64,000 nucleotides of DNA from Saccharomycopsis fibuligera x Saccharomycopsis cf. fibuligera (GCA_001936135.1 CP012816.1:1925501-1989500), one strand, 5' to 3'. Counted from the stretch's first letter, positions 30,969 to 42,308 are shown. The notes: a model not told the origin generated them from the letters alone. Program-made: numbers and translations.

Positions 30969-32147
30969 TTAGTGTTGTTGTCCGTAGACAACACGATAGT
31001 TTTGGTATTGCATGTTTGGAGGTGGTCTGGTGTCTTTACCCCATCCACTCTTCAACAATCTACCGTTCAAATTGTAACCGTTCAATTGAACGATGGCAAT
31101 GGCAGCTCTTTCATGGGTGTCGTACTTAACAAAAGCGCAACCTTTTTCAGGGTGGAATTTGAAGTCAACAATAAAACCATAAGTTTGCAACAATGGAATC
31201 AAATCGTTTTGAGAAGTGAAATGAGCCAAGTTACCCAAGTAAACAGTGGTTTGCCAGTTTGGAGTTTGTCTAAGAACATAATCAAAAGTTTGCACTGGGT
31301 TCAAACCTAATGGGATGTTGTTATTGTTGTTAACGTTACCGGCTGGTGGTTGACCTGGAGCACCATTTGGCAATGGCAAGTTACCCAAAGCATTTGGTTG
31401 CAAGTTATTGTTGGCGCCACCATTGTTGTTGCTATTGTTAAGGTAGTTGTTATTGTTATGGTGGTGATGGTGGTGATTGTTGAAGCCTCCGTGTCTTTGG
31501 GCTTGGTTTTGCTTATGAGAAGCCCAGTTAAGACGGATTTGTCTACCACCAATCCACTCGCCATTCATGGACTGCAATGCATTTTCGGCATCAGAGTGGT
31601 CGGAGAAAGAAACGAAACCATAACCTCTGGATCTACCAGTTTGCATGTCCCACATGACGTGAGCAGCAACTAAGGATGGGAATCTAGAGAAAGATTTACC
31701 CAACAATTCATCGTTAACTTCGGAAGACAAGTCACCGACGAAAAGGTTATAGTGGTCTGTACTCTTGGCAGCTTGGGATTGGAAAGCCCAGTTGATAGAG
31801 ATTTCAGAGTTGTTGATTGATCTACCGCTCAATGTGTGTTTAGCCATTTCAGCAGATTGAGTGTTATCGTACTCAATAAAGGCATAGTTATAACCTGGTC
31901 TGTTTTTATCAAACAAGATTTTGATGGTTTGAACTTGACCAGTAACGTTGAACAATTCTCTCAACATGTCTTCAGTAACACTCTTAGGCAAACCAGCAAC
32001 ATACAAGATTTTGTTAGAAACTTCTCTACCACCTTCGATGGCGTTAGCAGGAGCGACTTCTGGTTGTTGAGGTTGTTGAGGTTGAGAAGCGTCATTTGGT
32101 TGTTGACCTTGTGATTGACCTTGAACTTGTTGAGGTTGTTGTTGAGG

Positions 32148-32179
<32 letters not shown>

Positions 32180-32258
32180 GCTGAGTTTGGTCAATTGGTT
32201 GTTGCTGTTGAGGTTGTTCCCCAGAGGCAGGTTGTTGTTGGATTTGATCAGTGCTCAT
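30969..32258 (-). CDS. PUB1: Pub1, three-RRM poly(U)-binding protein
   Basis: TIA-1-like RNA-binding protein that stabilises AU-rich mRNAs and joins stress granules. The ATG at 32258 gives 429 residues; an in-frame upstream stretch to 32375 is 5' leader. A Gln-rich N-terminal tail (1-65) precedes RRM1 (about 84-157, ILYVAGLPKSV), RRM2 (about 171-246, NLFVGDLSSEV with GRSRGYGFVSF) and RRM3 (about 339-408, TVYLGNLAHFT with GCAFVKYDTHERA). A His/Asn-rich linker lies between RRM2 and RRM3. Leu codons are nearly all TTG, a sign of high expression. The upstream region contains A33. Confidence 0.94.
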
Positions 32259-32649
32259 TTTTATAGTAAATCGTGATTGATAAAAACAAAGAGTAATATA
32301 AACACAAGTTAAGCGAATAAACAGAGAAATAACACAAGGAAATTTTGAATTGAAAGCAGATATTAGATTAATCAAATAAAAAGATAATCAATGGAAATAA
32401 AAAATAGAACAATAAAAAAAAAGATGTTTAAAAAAAGACAAAAAGGGAAGATTGGAGGATCAAAACAATTTGGCCTAGTTTTTTGGTTATACCTTTTGTG
32501 AGTACTGAGTTCTGTTAATAGTCTATAAAACACTAAGAACAAACGTATTTTGTAAAATTGAATCGAGTATCGAAAAAAACCAGGAAAATGGGAGAACGAG
32601 AAAGAGAGAAAAGAGAAGAGTTCCTAATCGGAAAAAATAGCAGGAAAAG

Positions 32650-32684
<35 letters not shown>

Positions 32685-34945
32685 AATGAAAAAGGAAAAA
32701 AGAGGCAGAAAAAAAAGGCGAAAAAAAGTAAAAATGCTTAGCGCTAAGTTTTTCTTCAGTCTTCCAGGACGAAAAAAGAACAATTGTTGACAGTCTGGCA
32801 GTTACAGAGCGTGAATATACATATTATAAAATAATTTTAAGACCAGTATTGCTGGTACGTTGCTTCAGACTTTTCTATTTGTCCCTAATACTGATTCTTC
32901 TGCCATGAACTACTGCTAACATCAGTTATCTCTCAGTGCAGAGGTGCTACAACTGTCACTCACCGCCACTGTCCTGACTTCTCTTCCTGAACCCCTCCCC
33001 TGGAACCTCGTGATCTCCTCTTACACATTTCAGTCACAATTTTCCTGGAATCCTCCCTGACACCGACGAAAGGCTGCATTCAGCAGGTGCTGCTTTCCCA
33101 ATTCGGTAGTCTTAATCACATGCCCCAATAAAAATAAAACTACCCTACATTGATTGTCATACTCCAATCCGGGCATCTTTTTTATTATTTATTTACCAGT
33201 GATTTACACGCGACATTGTTGCTAGTTGATGCAGTGTTCTGCATTGTGCGTTTGCAGTTTTGCGGATTGCATGATTGGAACAAGAACAAAAGCGCGTTTG
33301 GTGCGTATTTCTGCAGTGCAGCCTTTATTCTTTGTGGTTCCATTTCTTCGTCTGGCTTCTAGGGCTTTGCAATAATTGTTGGTCTTGGGATGTAACCAAC
33401 GTAATCAACCCAATCAACGGATCTGGATAGGGGTATATTCAGTGTCCGTGGTTGGTCAGTGAGTTGAGATTGGTTGGTTATTTGGGATTGAGCAGCGGTC
33501 TCTGTTTGGATTGGGTGATAGTCCAGAGATTTAGAAAAGTAATCAACGTCGCAAGTGGGTGTAATAAGGTGTTCAGGACAGGACAATTGATGACGATTAA
33601 GCATGTTGCTGGAGATGCTGTCACACAGTTCCCGTAGCCTGACTCTGGAGCCAAAAAAAAAAAAAAAAAAAAAAAAATTAAAAAGCCCTTCAAGGCCTGA
33701 GACAACAGGCCCCATGGCCCCATTACGTATTCTCTTTTATTAGGGCTTTTTTTCATGGTTTGACATAAATCGCACCTCCGGGCTCCTATGCGCGCACCCT
33801 TCAGGGGTAACGATAATGATGGCCCCTTTGTCTTCATCATAGCAAATATGTAATAAAACATACCGCCTCATATTGTATATCCTATATGGATAAGTTTGGA
33901 AGATTCTATTTTTTATCATGTATATATAATTGATAAATTGGTCTTGTCTGTGAAAAAAAAAAAAAAAAAAAAACTCAGTAGATTGTGTATAATATATATA
34001 GGGATTGGCACTCTGTTTCTTACGTTTTAGTTAGACTGATCATATATTTGCTTCTCTTTTCCGATAGCAAGTTTACTTCAACCTATTTGTTCATCTTCAA
34101 TTTAATTGAGAAAAAAATCGTACTTGTTACTATGTGTAAAAAACGAACTTGTTTAGACACTATTTTCAATAGCCGATTGATAGTGTTTTTGAACAACACA
34201 AAAATTTGCAGGATGAATTTTTTTCTCTATTGAGAATTCCTTAAGAGGAGGACATGTAAGTATATTTGTTTGATCTCTGTTATCGGTAATTCTTTATAAA
34301 GCATACAGCTTTGTTATCACTGATATTATTTATGAGACATGTAATGAGCGCATACAAATCCTTATTTTAAAATTATAAGGAGTAGCACGTATACGGCCGA
34401 AACAAGCATTTTTCAACTTTGTTTGGTTCATGTTTTGATCCTCTCGTCTTCATCGTATCTGTGCATCCTAGTGTATGCTGTGAATTGAATGGATGAATGG
34501 ATGAATGGATGTCAACGAAATTAGATGGACACATACCTACCAACTTTGAGTTACAAGCTGCCAAGTATTTCCAAAGAAAATTGCCGTGATAATCTGCTTT
34601 GCAACTAATTTTTATAAGGACAGCCGCAATGAGGTTTTCATTTCTATCAAGATGTAAGAGCATATCCTAATAAAAAAAAAACAAGATTTAATCAATGTGC
34701 CCAAGAGGATGAACAAAAAGTATAGTCTTGACCACCTCTTATACCTCTCCTTATATCTCTGAGTGATAATAAGAAAAAGCAAAGCAAAGCAAAGACAAAA
34801 TTGAATACAAAAACAAAGCTAGAGAACGTAGAGAAAGAAGCAAATCAAACACTACTAGCGGAGGCTCTTGCAAATTTTAGGACAAGAATAATGCTGAGAC
34901 AAAAATAAACCTGTTACTGCTGGCCTGATAGAAAGCAAAGATGTA
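32259..34945. other. Long intergenic region between PUB1 and SNN1
   Basis: This 2.7 kb interval holds the PUB1 promoter and probably a long PUB1 leader. It has an A33 tract at 32650-32682, A25 at 33653-33677 and A21 at 33953-33973. Nested inverted repeats lie at 33680-33751. A possible spliced small frame lies at 34428-34663 on the minus strand (see findings). An octamer-like TGAATGGA repeat occurs at about 34483-34512. No known gene was recognised. Confidence 0.4.
32650..32682. repeat. Poly(dA) tract, 33 nt
   Basis: An uninterrupted A33 run about 390 bp upstream of the PUB1 start codon, a typical position for a nucleosome-depleting promoter element. Confidence 0.9.
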
Positions 34946-35384
34946 TTACTTGTTTGCCTGAATTCTCTTCTCTACTGCTTTGAGCACAGCAATAATATTG
35001 TTCAATCTTGTTTGCAATACCAGAATTCTTGATGTAAGGGCGTTAGTGTTGACTATTGAGATGTTTTCATCGTATTCACTGAGCTCTAGAGCGATAAAAG
35101 TTAGTTAGCAGTAACCAGTAATAACTTGTATTGTAATGTACTACAATATACTCACTCTTTTCAAGGGTTCTTAGTCTAGCAGTCAAAATGAATTGGCTCT
35201 CTTGCAACTGTTGTAACTTCCCAGATAACGCCTCCAACGAGGGTCCGATGATGCTTTGCACCACTAGTTCCACTGGATGGATATCTGAAGTTGTTGTTGC
35301 TGTGGTCGTTGTCGCTGTTGATGCGATCGATTCGTTTTCTAGACCGCGACGTCGGTTGAATTGAAAAGCGGGCTGACTAGGCAT
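34946..35384 (-). CDS. SNN1: Snn1, snapin-type subunit of BLOC-1
   Basis: Small coiled-coil subunit of the yeast BLOC-1 complex on endosomes, which regulates Rab5/Rab7 turnover. It is spliced: exon 1 35156-35384, intron 35086-35155 (donor GTGAGT, branch GCTAACTAAC, acceptor TAG), exon 2 34946-35085; joined product 122 residues. HPVELVVQSIIGPSLEALS and the LQQLQESQ core align with yeast Snn1 (HPVELSVYSVL, ELRESQ) and human snapin (AVRESQ). Exon 2 adds a second helix, LTSRILVLQTRLNNIIAVL. The first 35 residues are low complexity. Without splicing the frame ends within the intron, so exon 2 would be missed. Confidence 0.85.
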
Positions 35385-36255
35385 TTGGGCTTGGTAACTT
35401 GTTTTGGTTCTCTCGCCTGAAAAATGTCCTTAATTCTGTTACTGTTATTTCTGTTGTTGCTGTTATGCTGTAGGTGATGATGATAATGTTAATAAAAGGC
35501 TGGCAGCCAATCAACGTTGAGCACGCGATGCTACCAAAGTCACGGGGCCGTTCACCTGCAACCGATTTTCAAATCTGGCGGAAAGAAAAAAAATTCACTT
35601 TTGAACATTAAACAGCTTTAAGCAACAAGATCTTGTTCAACTGTCCAGCAACCAAACCACCAAATTGAGTCCCTTGCACTGCTTGCTTCTCGTTGCCAGA
35701 AACAATCAAACAATAATACAAACTTACCAATAGACCTTTCACTTCTGCTTATATTCAATCTTCAGCTATAGTTCGTTTTCTAGTTCAAGGAATTTCTTCC
35801 GGCGTTGTCAAAAACAGAGAAATACCATTAAATTTATCACAGTTATCAGCCGCAGTCAGCTGAACATATAATAACTTTTCAACACTGTTTGTTCAAGCAT
35901 CATCGTTGCTACACTTAGCAAAATAAAAGTTTTCACACAGCACTGGCATAATATTACATGTATGGTACCGAGTTACTTGTACTTGATTCCGAAAATACAA
36001 ACTAGCATCTTAAAGACTTTCAAAGTGCCCAGAATAGCTTAGCAAATCATCCAGCGAAGCTAATTCTTAGCGAATTATACATATACTGCACTATAAAATT
36101 CATATACTCTTGCTCTTTCTACGTTTTAAGTGCTAAGCTCTCATCATTGCATTTTTTTTCTTTAAATCATTATTTGTCATTTTATAAAATAACAATACTT
36201 ATTTTGCTAAACAAAAAGAACTACACAGCATTAGCTATTCTACGAAAGTAACCTA
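35385..36255. promoter_or_regulatory. Divergent region between SNN1 and MME1
   Basis: About 870 bp that separates two divergent starts. No repeat, RNA gene or clear regulatory motif was found beyond short A/T runs. Confidence 0.45.
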
Positions 36256-37869
36256 ATGGAGGCCAGATATGATATAATTGGCCGCTGGTTTCAACTCAGA
36301 GACAATAACAAGAACCATAACTGCGCTGGATCATCATCTTCATCATCGTCAAATATCCGGGATAAGGACGCTAAATCATCACAGTCAACTCGTCCACTAC
36401 TATCTTCGTTGCAATTAGTGGAAAATGATAGCACAGCAGACAACGGCAGTACCAAGTCTATAGCTAACACATTGTTGGACAGTATTGGATCTATATTGTC
36501 GTTGAGTGCTGAAATTGTCACTGGATCATCCATAATAGGTGACGAAGTCCAACAGCGTCGCCAACACAGCCGCAATGGTAGCAACAATAACAACAATAGT
36601 AGTAGTAATAATAATAATAATAACAGTGATGGTGACAGTAATGATAACCAGAATCAGAACATAAACCATAATGATGATAGTCTACACCCACTCTGGCACT
36701 GCATGGTAGCCGGTTTTATTGGTGGTGCCGTTGGTGATTCGTCGATGCACTCATTGGATACGGTGAAAACTAGGCAACAAGCAGCGCCCAACATCTTAAA
36801 ATACAAGAATACTGTCAGTGCATACCGCACAATTTTTCTTGAAGAAGGGTTGCGTCGTGGTTTATATGGAGGATATGGAGCAGCGATGCTAGGATCTGTT
36901 CCCAGCGGGATTATTTTTTTTGGAGTTTATGAGCTGGTCAAAAGAAAGTTTATAAATGAATATCACTTGAATGAAACTTTTACTCATTTATTTGCTGGAT
37001 TTGTTGGCGATTTCGCCACTAGTTTTATCTACGTGCCGTCTGAAGTATTAAAGACAAGGTTGCAATTGCAGGGAAGATTCAACAATCCTTTTTATAACTC
37101 GGGCTATAATTATCGCGGACTTACAGACGCAATGGTCACGATATTGGGTAAAGAAGGCTGGAGAACATTTTTTTTTGGCTATAAAGCTACATTGTTTAGA
37201 GACTTGCCATTCAGCGCATTACAATTTGCCTTTTATGAGAAATTTAGGCAATTGGCATTCCAAGCGGAGTCTTCTTTGAACATTGGTAATGCCAATGAGA
37301 GTGTAAGCATTGGAAAAGCCAGTCCTGTTTTTGAGTTGAGTTTGCCGTCGGAGATTTTAACTGGTGCTGCCGCTGGTGGAATTGCTGGGATCTTAACCAC
37401 TCCATTAGATGTTTTCAAAACAAGACTACAAACCCAAAACCCGTCCTCTAGCATAACCGTCAATAGCCCGGCCATTGACTTTAAGTCTACATTCCCAAAC
37501 ACAGCTAGCAGTATCATCGCGGCTACATCTTCTTCTCCTTCCTCCTCCTCCGCAGCCTCTCCAAATACCGCGTCAAGCGGCACCAGCACAACCAAAAATG
37601 TGTTTCAAAAGAACCAACGCAAAAATTACACCATCATTCCCACTACTGCTAGACCAGCAATCCTCAATACCTCCTCAGTGATCAAGGGGCTCTACATAGT
37701 ATATAAAACCGAGGGAGTTCGGGGATTATTCAGCGGAGTGCAGCCAAGGTTCATTTGGACAAGTATTCAAAGCAGTATCATGTTATTGTTATACCAGCAA
37801 ACTTTGAAAGAATTGAGCAAGTGGGAGCCGCAAGGGCCGCTAGAAGGGAAGGCATCCAAATTTAGTTAG
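36256..37869 (+). CDS. MME1: Mme1-type mitochondrial carrier (magnesium exporter)
   Basis: Mitochondrial inner-membrane carrier; yeast Mme1 exports magnesium from the matrix. The 537-residue protein has the three carrier repeats with signatures [20 protein letters not shown] and [10 protein letters not shown]; the Ser in place of Pro in the first is also seen in Saccharomyces cerevisiae Mme1. Long identical blocks such as [13 protein letters not shown] and [31 protein letters not shown] support the assignment. Two additions are unusual: an N-terminal tail of about 135 residues rich in Ser and Asn, and a Ser/Ala-rich insert of about 55 residues after the third signature. The family is normally near 300-370 residues. 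Confidence 0.92.
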   Translation: MEARYDIIGRWFQLRDNNKNHNCAGSSSSSSSNIRDKDAKSSQSTRPLLSSLQLVENDSTADNGSTKSIANTLLDSIGSILSLSAEIVTGSSIIGDEVQQRRQHSRNGSNNNNNSSSNNNNNNSDGDSNDNQNQNINHNDDSLHPLWHCMVAGFIGGAVGDSSMHSLDTVKTRQQAAPNILKYKNTVSAYRTIFLEEGLRRGLYGGYGAAMLGSVPSGIIFFGVYELVKRKFINEYHLNETFTHLFAGFVGDFATSFIYVPSEVLKTRLQLQGRFNNPFYNSGYNYRGLTDAMVTILGKEGWRTFFFGYKATLFRDLPFSALQFAFYEKFRQLAFQAESSLNIGNANESVSIGKASPVFELSLPSEILTGAAAGGIAGILTTPLDVFKTRLQTQNPSSSITVNSPAIDFKSTFPNTASSIIAATSSSPSSSSAASPNTASSGTSTTKNVFQKNQRKNYTIIPTTARPAILNTSSVIKGLYIVYKTEGVRGLFSGVQPRFIWTSIQSSIMLLLYQQTLKELSKWEPQGPLEGKASKFS

Positions 37870-37941
37870 TTTTGGTAATAATAAACAATTGCATGTTTAG
37901 GAACATTTTTGAGTGAGCTTGGGCATTTATTTTTTTTTTTT

Positions 37942-37974
<33 letters not shown>

Positions 37975-38643
37975 CTGTTTTGCCTGCTATCTCCTCTCTG
38001 CAAAGCAACAATAGCATCGAAGTTTCAAATTATCCTATATAATATACAGCAGATAGCTTTTTTTTTTTTTTTTTTTACTCCTGACGAAAGCGACGTATGA
38101 TTATGCGTGCGGCTACAGCTTGTTTTTTTCACATACAAGTTCGATTTATCGGCTATACATAAAAGATAGAAAACAGAATCTTACAAACTTATCTATACAA
38201 CATACAGTACAGTCCAATTGTTATCGCACAGGGGAAACTTGTAGAAGTGGGAACCCTGTTTGCACTGCCAATTTGGAGGTCGTGGTTTGGACGGTGTTGT
38301 TTCTGTTTTAGTCAGAACAGAGAATGTGGTGCAAACGGGGCGGTGACCGCTGTCCGAGCACCGCTCTGCTGGTGTTCTGGATTGGTCCTCAAACCGCTGG
38401 TTCTTCTTGGCTCACGCTTTTCTGTCCCGTCTCTGACTCTGTACTCTTTCTCGGGGATCTCGTGCAGCGCATGGGCTGCTTCTAACTTTCACGATCCTCT
38501 CTGTCTCTCGACGTTGGGTTGAACCGCGTTCGAATAGCAGCCAGATGAAGCGCAGCACGCAGCAGCAAATACGCGTATTGTGAAACGGGATAGAACGTAC
38601 TACTTATCGGTGTTCGTATCTGTTGGTCTAGCTCCCATAGAGC
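37870..38643. other. Intergenic region: T-rich MME1 3' flank, then start of the GC-rich island
   Basis: T-rich tracts (about 37929-37974 and 38059-38076) follow MME1. From about 38230 the composition changes to GC-rich DNA that continues on the far side of the retroelement. No gene is supported. This segment was contiguous with 41450 before the insertion. Confidence 0.55.
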
Positions 38644-38897
38644 TGTTGTGTTTAAATAAGGGTTAGTTCTCTACTAAGTATTTTAAACACGTTTGTTATG
38701 GTTATTATCGTTATCGATGGGTATATCGGCTTGTCGTTTATTCCGCCCATCTCTATATATACAAGTTAAAAGGAACACTTCGCCGACCTTTATACAAGAT
38801 TTTCGACAATTTGAAGGACATTTGAAGGATCCTTCAGACGGTTGTGAACACAAACTGATCAGGAATGCGAACACAATGAAGGAAAATGTTCGCAACA
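38644..38897 (-). repeat. LTR of the Ty3/gypsy-type element (3' LTR in element orientation)
   Basis: A 254-bp direct repeat identical to 41191-41444. It includes a TATATATA stretch that could serve as promoter core in element orientation. Confidence 0.95.
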
Positions 38898-39499
38898 CTT
38901 CCCTGTCTCGACCAAATTTCGCCCTCGAAATTATCTCCAATCTGTACTACCCAGCGAAGGTTCAGAATTTCACGAGCCAATTCTGGTACACGAAGTGGGA
39001 AACATATAACCGCTATTACCACATTGCGGACCAAATCCCAAAACCACTCCCATCGTTCCATTCCGTTCTTTCAACTTGTAGAAGATAACAAAAATAAGAA
39101 GAAATGTTAACATCAAAGATTTATAAATGAAAAGTGTAAATTGCATGCATGCTGAATGAAAAATAAGAAACATAAAAATAAAAAAACTCTTCTTTTGGCC
39201 AGAAAGAAAAGGTGTGATGCGTTCTTGTGCACATCCCGGCTAATTGACTGCTAACCAATTTGCAATGCATTTCTAAGGCAGAGCCAACGCCGGCAGGTCC
39301 AATCAGAGTTGCCTTGTCAGTAATTGGTACCTGGTCTATACTAAATCTCCGTACAATGATTTGCCATTAAATACGTCAGACTAGCAGAGCAACAAATATA
39401 AAATAAAATACCATCATCCATCCAGATCCGTTTCAATCAACTCGATAATTCAGTGTTTCGCTTATTTTAAAGATGTACATAAACGTCAATCTTTCGTAT

Positions 39500-39662
39500 C
39501 GATGATCTCCAAGAATCCAAACTTCGAAGAGGACTAGATCCAACTTCATTCCATCCACGACCTCCGAGGGTCCATATTCGAAGAGGAATAAATCCAACTT
39601 CTTTTCATTCACGACCTCCGAGGGTCCATATTCGAAGAGGAATAACATCCAACTTCTTTCAT
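39500..39662 (-). repeat. 54-bp tandem repeat inside the retroelement
   Basis: About three copies of a 54-bp unit, two nearly identical (from about 39556 and 39610) and one more diverged. Each copy contains CCTCCGAGGGTCCATATTCG or a variant. It lies between the integrase remnant and the 3' LTR. Confidence 0.85.
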
Positions 39663-40027
39663 TCATTCTCTTTCGTTAATCAATCTTTAACGCTTGATCA
39701 TCGTCGAGTCATTCGTTTACTCTTTTCTAGATTGTTAGTTGTCATTGTAGCCTTTGGCCACAATGGACTGACAACTTATTCTTCCCCTTGTTGGGCAGAA
39801 AGCGACCTCGCGCTAGATACTAGTTTTAAGTCAGTGCATAGTATTTGCTCTTGTTTATCTCAGTCTATAACTCTCGTGTTGTTGTTTCTTTAAAATCAAA
39901 AAAAAAATCGTACTAAATCGTAATAATACCAACTAAATTCGCCGAATATACATACCGAATAATTATGTTGCTGTCGAATAGTTATGGTGTATACCAAAAA
40001 CATGGGTCAAACATGCAACATAGTGAA

Positions 40028-40193
40028 AATATGTTGAAATTATGTGAAGATATTTTGAAGATATGATAACAATATGTTGAAATTATGTGAAGATATGATA
40101 ACAATATGTTGAAATTATGTGAAGATATGATAACAATATGTTGAAATTATGTGAAGATATGATAACAATATGTTGAAATTATGTGAAGATATG
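40028..40193 (-). repeat. 32-bp tandem repeat inside the retroelement
   Basis: Four in-phase copies of a 32-bp AT-rich unit start at 40071, 40103, 40135 and 40167, preceded by one longer variant. The copies are almost identical, so they arose or were homogenised recently. The array lies just downstream of the integrase remnant in element orientation. Confidence 0.9.
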
Positions 40194-40225
40194 TTACTTC
40201 TAAAACTGTAATTTAATTACGTGTC

Positions 40226-41086
40226 TCAACTTGACATCTTCTCCAAATCCAGTAACCAATTATCAACCAATTGGTCTGTTGGTTCTTGTTCCGTTCGTAT
40301 CAAAAATGTTTTCAACAATCTCTTAGTTATTGCTTGTGGCACGCATTCCATCCAGGTGTCAACATCAAAAATACCGGCTATATGGGGAGGAGCATGGTGA
40401 AACGTGGCAGATATCTCCTCATTAGCAATATCAATAAAAATAATCTCTTTAATATCATCTAAACGTGCTTTCAATTGACGCTTCTGTGGACAGTTGAGGT
40501 AATCCTGAAAAACTCGGTGTAAATAACTAAAATCAGAGTCATTCTGACGTTTATAAGGCTTTAACCATTTGCATAAGAATTTTTGATTGCGTAGACTTCT
40601 CCGAAGAGGAATGTTTATAGAAATTTGGTTATATTCGCTGATCTCCGAAACACAGCGATATGGTCCAAAATATATTGGATCCCACTTGCTTATAGTTGCA
40701 CTATGGAAAGCAAGTCGATGAACAAATACTAAGTCGTTTTTCCGAAACTTCTGAATCGGTCTAAAGTTGTTGGCTTTAAACTCGCGACTGATAATGTTGT
40801 CAATGTCCTCATTCTTGACTAATCTCCAAATTACCTGATGATGGTCGTCTTGAAACTGAACATAATTGGCCAAAGCGTTTGGATTCTCATTGTAGTGTTC
40901 ACGCTTTTTGGGGTCCTTTAGTTCATGCCAAGGAACAACTTCTTGCAGAAAATGGGTTGATTGTGGAGCTGGTAAAACATTGTTTCTGCCTGTACTAATT
41001 TGAAAAGCATTAAAACCACGCGTTTGCTTTGCTTCGTTCAAGTAATATTCAATAATGGGTAAGTACTGAAGCCAATTTGAAAACAA
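40226..41086 (-). pseudogene. Integrase remnant of the Ty3/gypsy-type element
   Basis: This open stretch encodes the end of a retroviral-type integrase core (NWLQYLPIIEYYLNEAKQ) and the C-terminal DNA-binding part with the GPF/Y module, KWDPIYFGPYRCV, followed by the FLCKWLKPYK motif. These are hallmarks of Ty3/gypsy (Metaviridae) integrases. No gag, protease or reverse transcriptase similarity was seen within the element. Confidence 0.9.
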
Positions 41087-41190
41087 TTCCGTATAACTTT
41101 TGAGTACTTGACTGACCGTGCGAATATTGCGTTCTGCTAGACCATTAGACTGATGATGGTTGGGAGTCTAATTAAATTACGAAGAAGTAA

Positions 41191-41444
41191 TGTTGTGTTT
41201 AAATAAGGGTTAGTTCTCTACTAAGTATTTTAAACACGTTTGTTATGGTTATTATCGTTATCGATGGGTATATCGGCTTGTCGTTTATTCCGCCCATCTC
41301 TATATATACAAGTTAAAAGGAACACTTCGCCGACCTTTATACAAGATTTTCGACAATTTGAAGGACATTTGAAGGATCCTTCAGACGGTTGTGAACACAA
41401 ACTGATCAGGAATGCGAACACAATGAAGGAAAATGTTCGCAACA
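41191..41444 (-). repeat. LTR of the Ty3/gypsy-type element (5' LTR in element orientation)
   Basis: The second 254-bp LTR, identical to 38644-38897. It is followed by the AGAGC duplication and, seven bases later, by the tRNA-Lys gene. Confidence 0.95.
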
Positions 41445-41456
41445 AGAGCAACAATA

Positions 41457-41541
41457 GCCTCGCTAGCACAATCGGTAGTGCATTCGACTCTTATGCGCGA
41501 GCGAAATCGAAAGGTTGCGGGTTCGAGCCCCGCGTGGGGCT
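41457..41541 (+). tRNA. tRNA-Lys (anticodon CTT) with a 12-nt intron
   Basis: The mature length is 73 nt. Acceptor strands GCCTCGC and GTGGGGC pair with two G-T wobbles; the D arm is GCAC-AATCGGTA-GTGC; the anticodon stem is TTCGA/TCGAA with loop CTCTTAA; the T arm is GCGGG-TTCGAGC-CCCGC; the discriminator is T. The intron (41494-41505, TGCGCGAGCGAA) lies after position 37, the standard eukaryotic site. A TTTCTTTTTT Pol III terminator follows at once. The gene is the probable integration target of the adjacent retroelement. Confidence 0.95.
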
Positions 41542-42294
41542 TTCTTTTTTGCGCTTTGTGTCTGTCTGTGTGCTGGTAGCTAGCTCGCCGGTGCCTGCTC
41601 TGGCTAGGGCGCCCGCCGCCTCCGCCGCCGCCGTCGCCGCCAGCGGCTGGACCAAACACACTTTTCTTGTCAGCTTCTGCTGACTGGGGGCCGGCGGGCC
41701 ACTTTATGGGCTGACTGAGTAGCCTGCTGCCTGGCAGCTCAATTGGCTGCTTTTTGCAGCCTGCAGATACCAAATGGGGCACCGTTGCTTGAGCCCCGGC
41801 CTGCACAGCGCTGCAGACAGCGGGGCAGACTCACAGCTGACAGCCAATGAGCGCCAGAAACGGAAAAAGAGACCACAGCATCTCCTTCGCTTTTCCATCT
41901 TCAGCTTCTCGCTTCCGGCGTAATTAGGGAGCTCTGGCTGGGTGCGGCCGTAGCGAGACCCAGAGCCAGAACGCAGCTGCAAGGCCGTTGCCCGCGGGCG
42001 AATGAGAGCAGCTCCAGCGCTGCTGGCGGGCATTAGCAGAGCGCGGAGCGTCGCGCAGCCATTGGTGCGCTGACAATTGCAGCAGCGCTGCGGTGCTAAA
42101 GAGCTCGGCCACTCTGCGGACGGGGGACATTATCGCGTGATTGTGCTGCCGCTGCGCTCTCCAGAGCCGTCGCGCGGCGGCGGCGAGCCGGACGGGCTAG
42201 TGGACGAGCCGAGCCGGCTTGCGGGCGAAGCGAGAGCCAGTCGGGGCTGCCGCGCGCGCGTGTGTTCGTATGTTTGTGTGTGGGCGTGTTTGTG

Positions 42295-42308
<14 letters not shown>

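Larger units (their letters stand above)
38644..41444 (-). mobile_element. Ty3/gypsy-type LTR retroelement, young but broken
   Basis: The element is 2.8 kb, flanked by two 254-bp LTRs that are identical base for base, and by a perfect 5-bp target duplication AGAGC (38639-38643 and 41445-41449). LTR ends are TGTTG...CAACA. A purine tract (38898-38909 on the minus strand) abuts the low-coordinate LTR, which fixes the orientation as minus. The only recognisable coding part is an integrase tail with the Ty3/gypsy GPY module. The interior is 2.3 kb, under half of what complete members carry, so it looks broken by at least one large loss and is non-autonomous. Identical LTRs mean a very recent insertion. 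The right end stops 12 bp before a tRNA-Lys gene, the target preference known for Ty3. Confidence 0.93.

Noticed and set aside
32259-32375. N-terminal extension of PUB1
   Set aside because: The extra residues are hydrophobic translation of an A/T-rich leader; MSTDQIQ matches the normal start of the Gln-rich tail.
33359-33715. A 118-codon minus-strand frame upstream of PUB1
   Set aside because: It contains a Phe run from the A25 tract and has no similarity; overlaps the nested inverted repeats.
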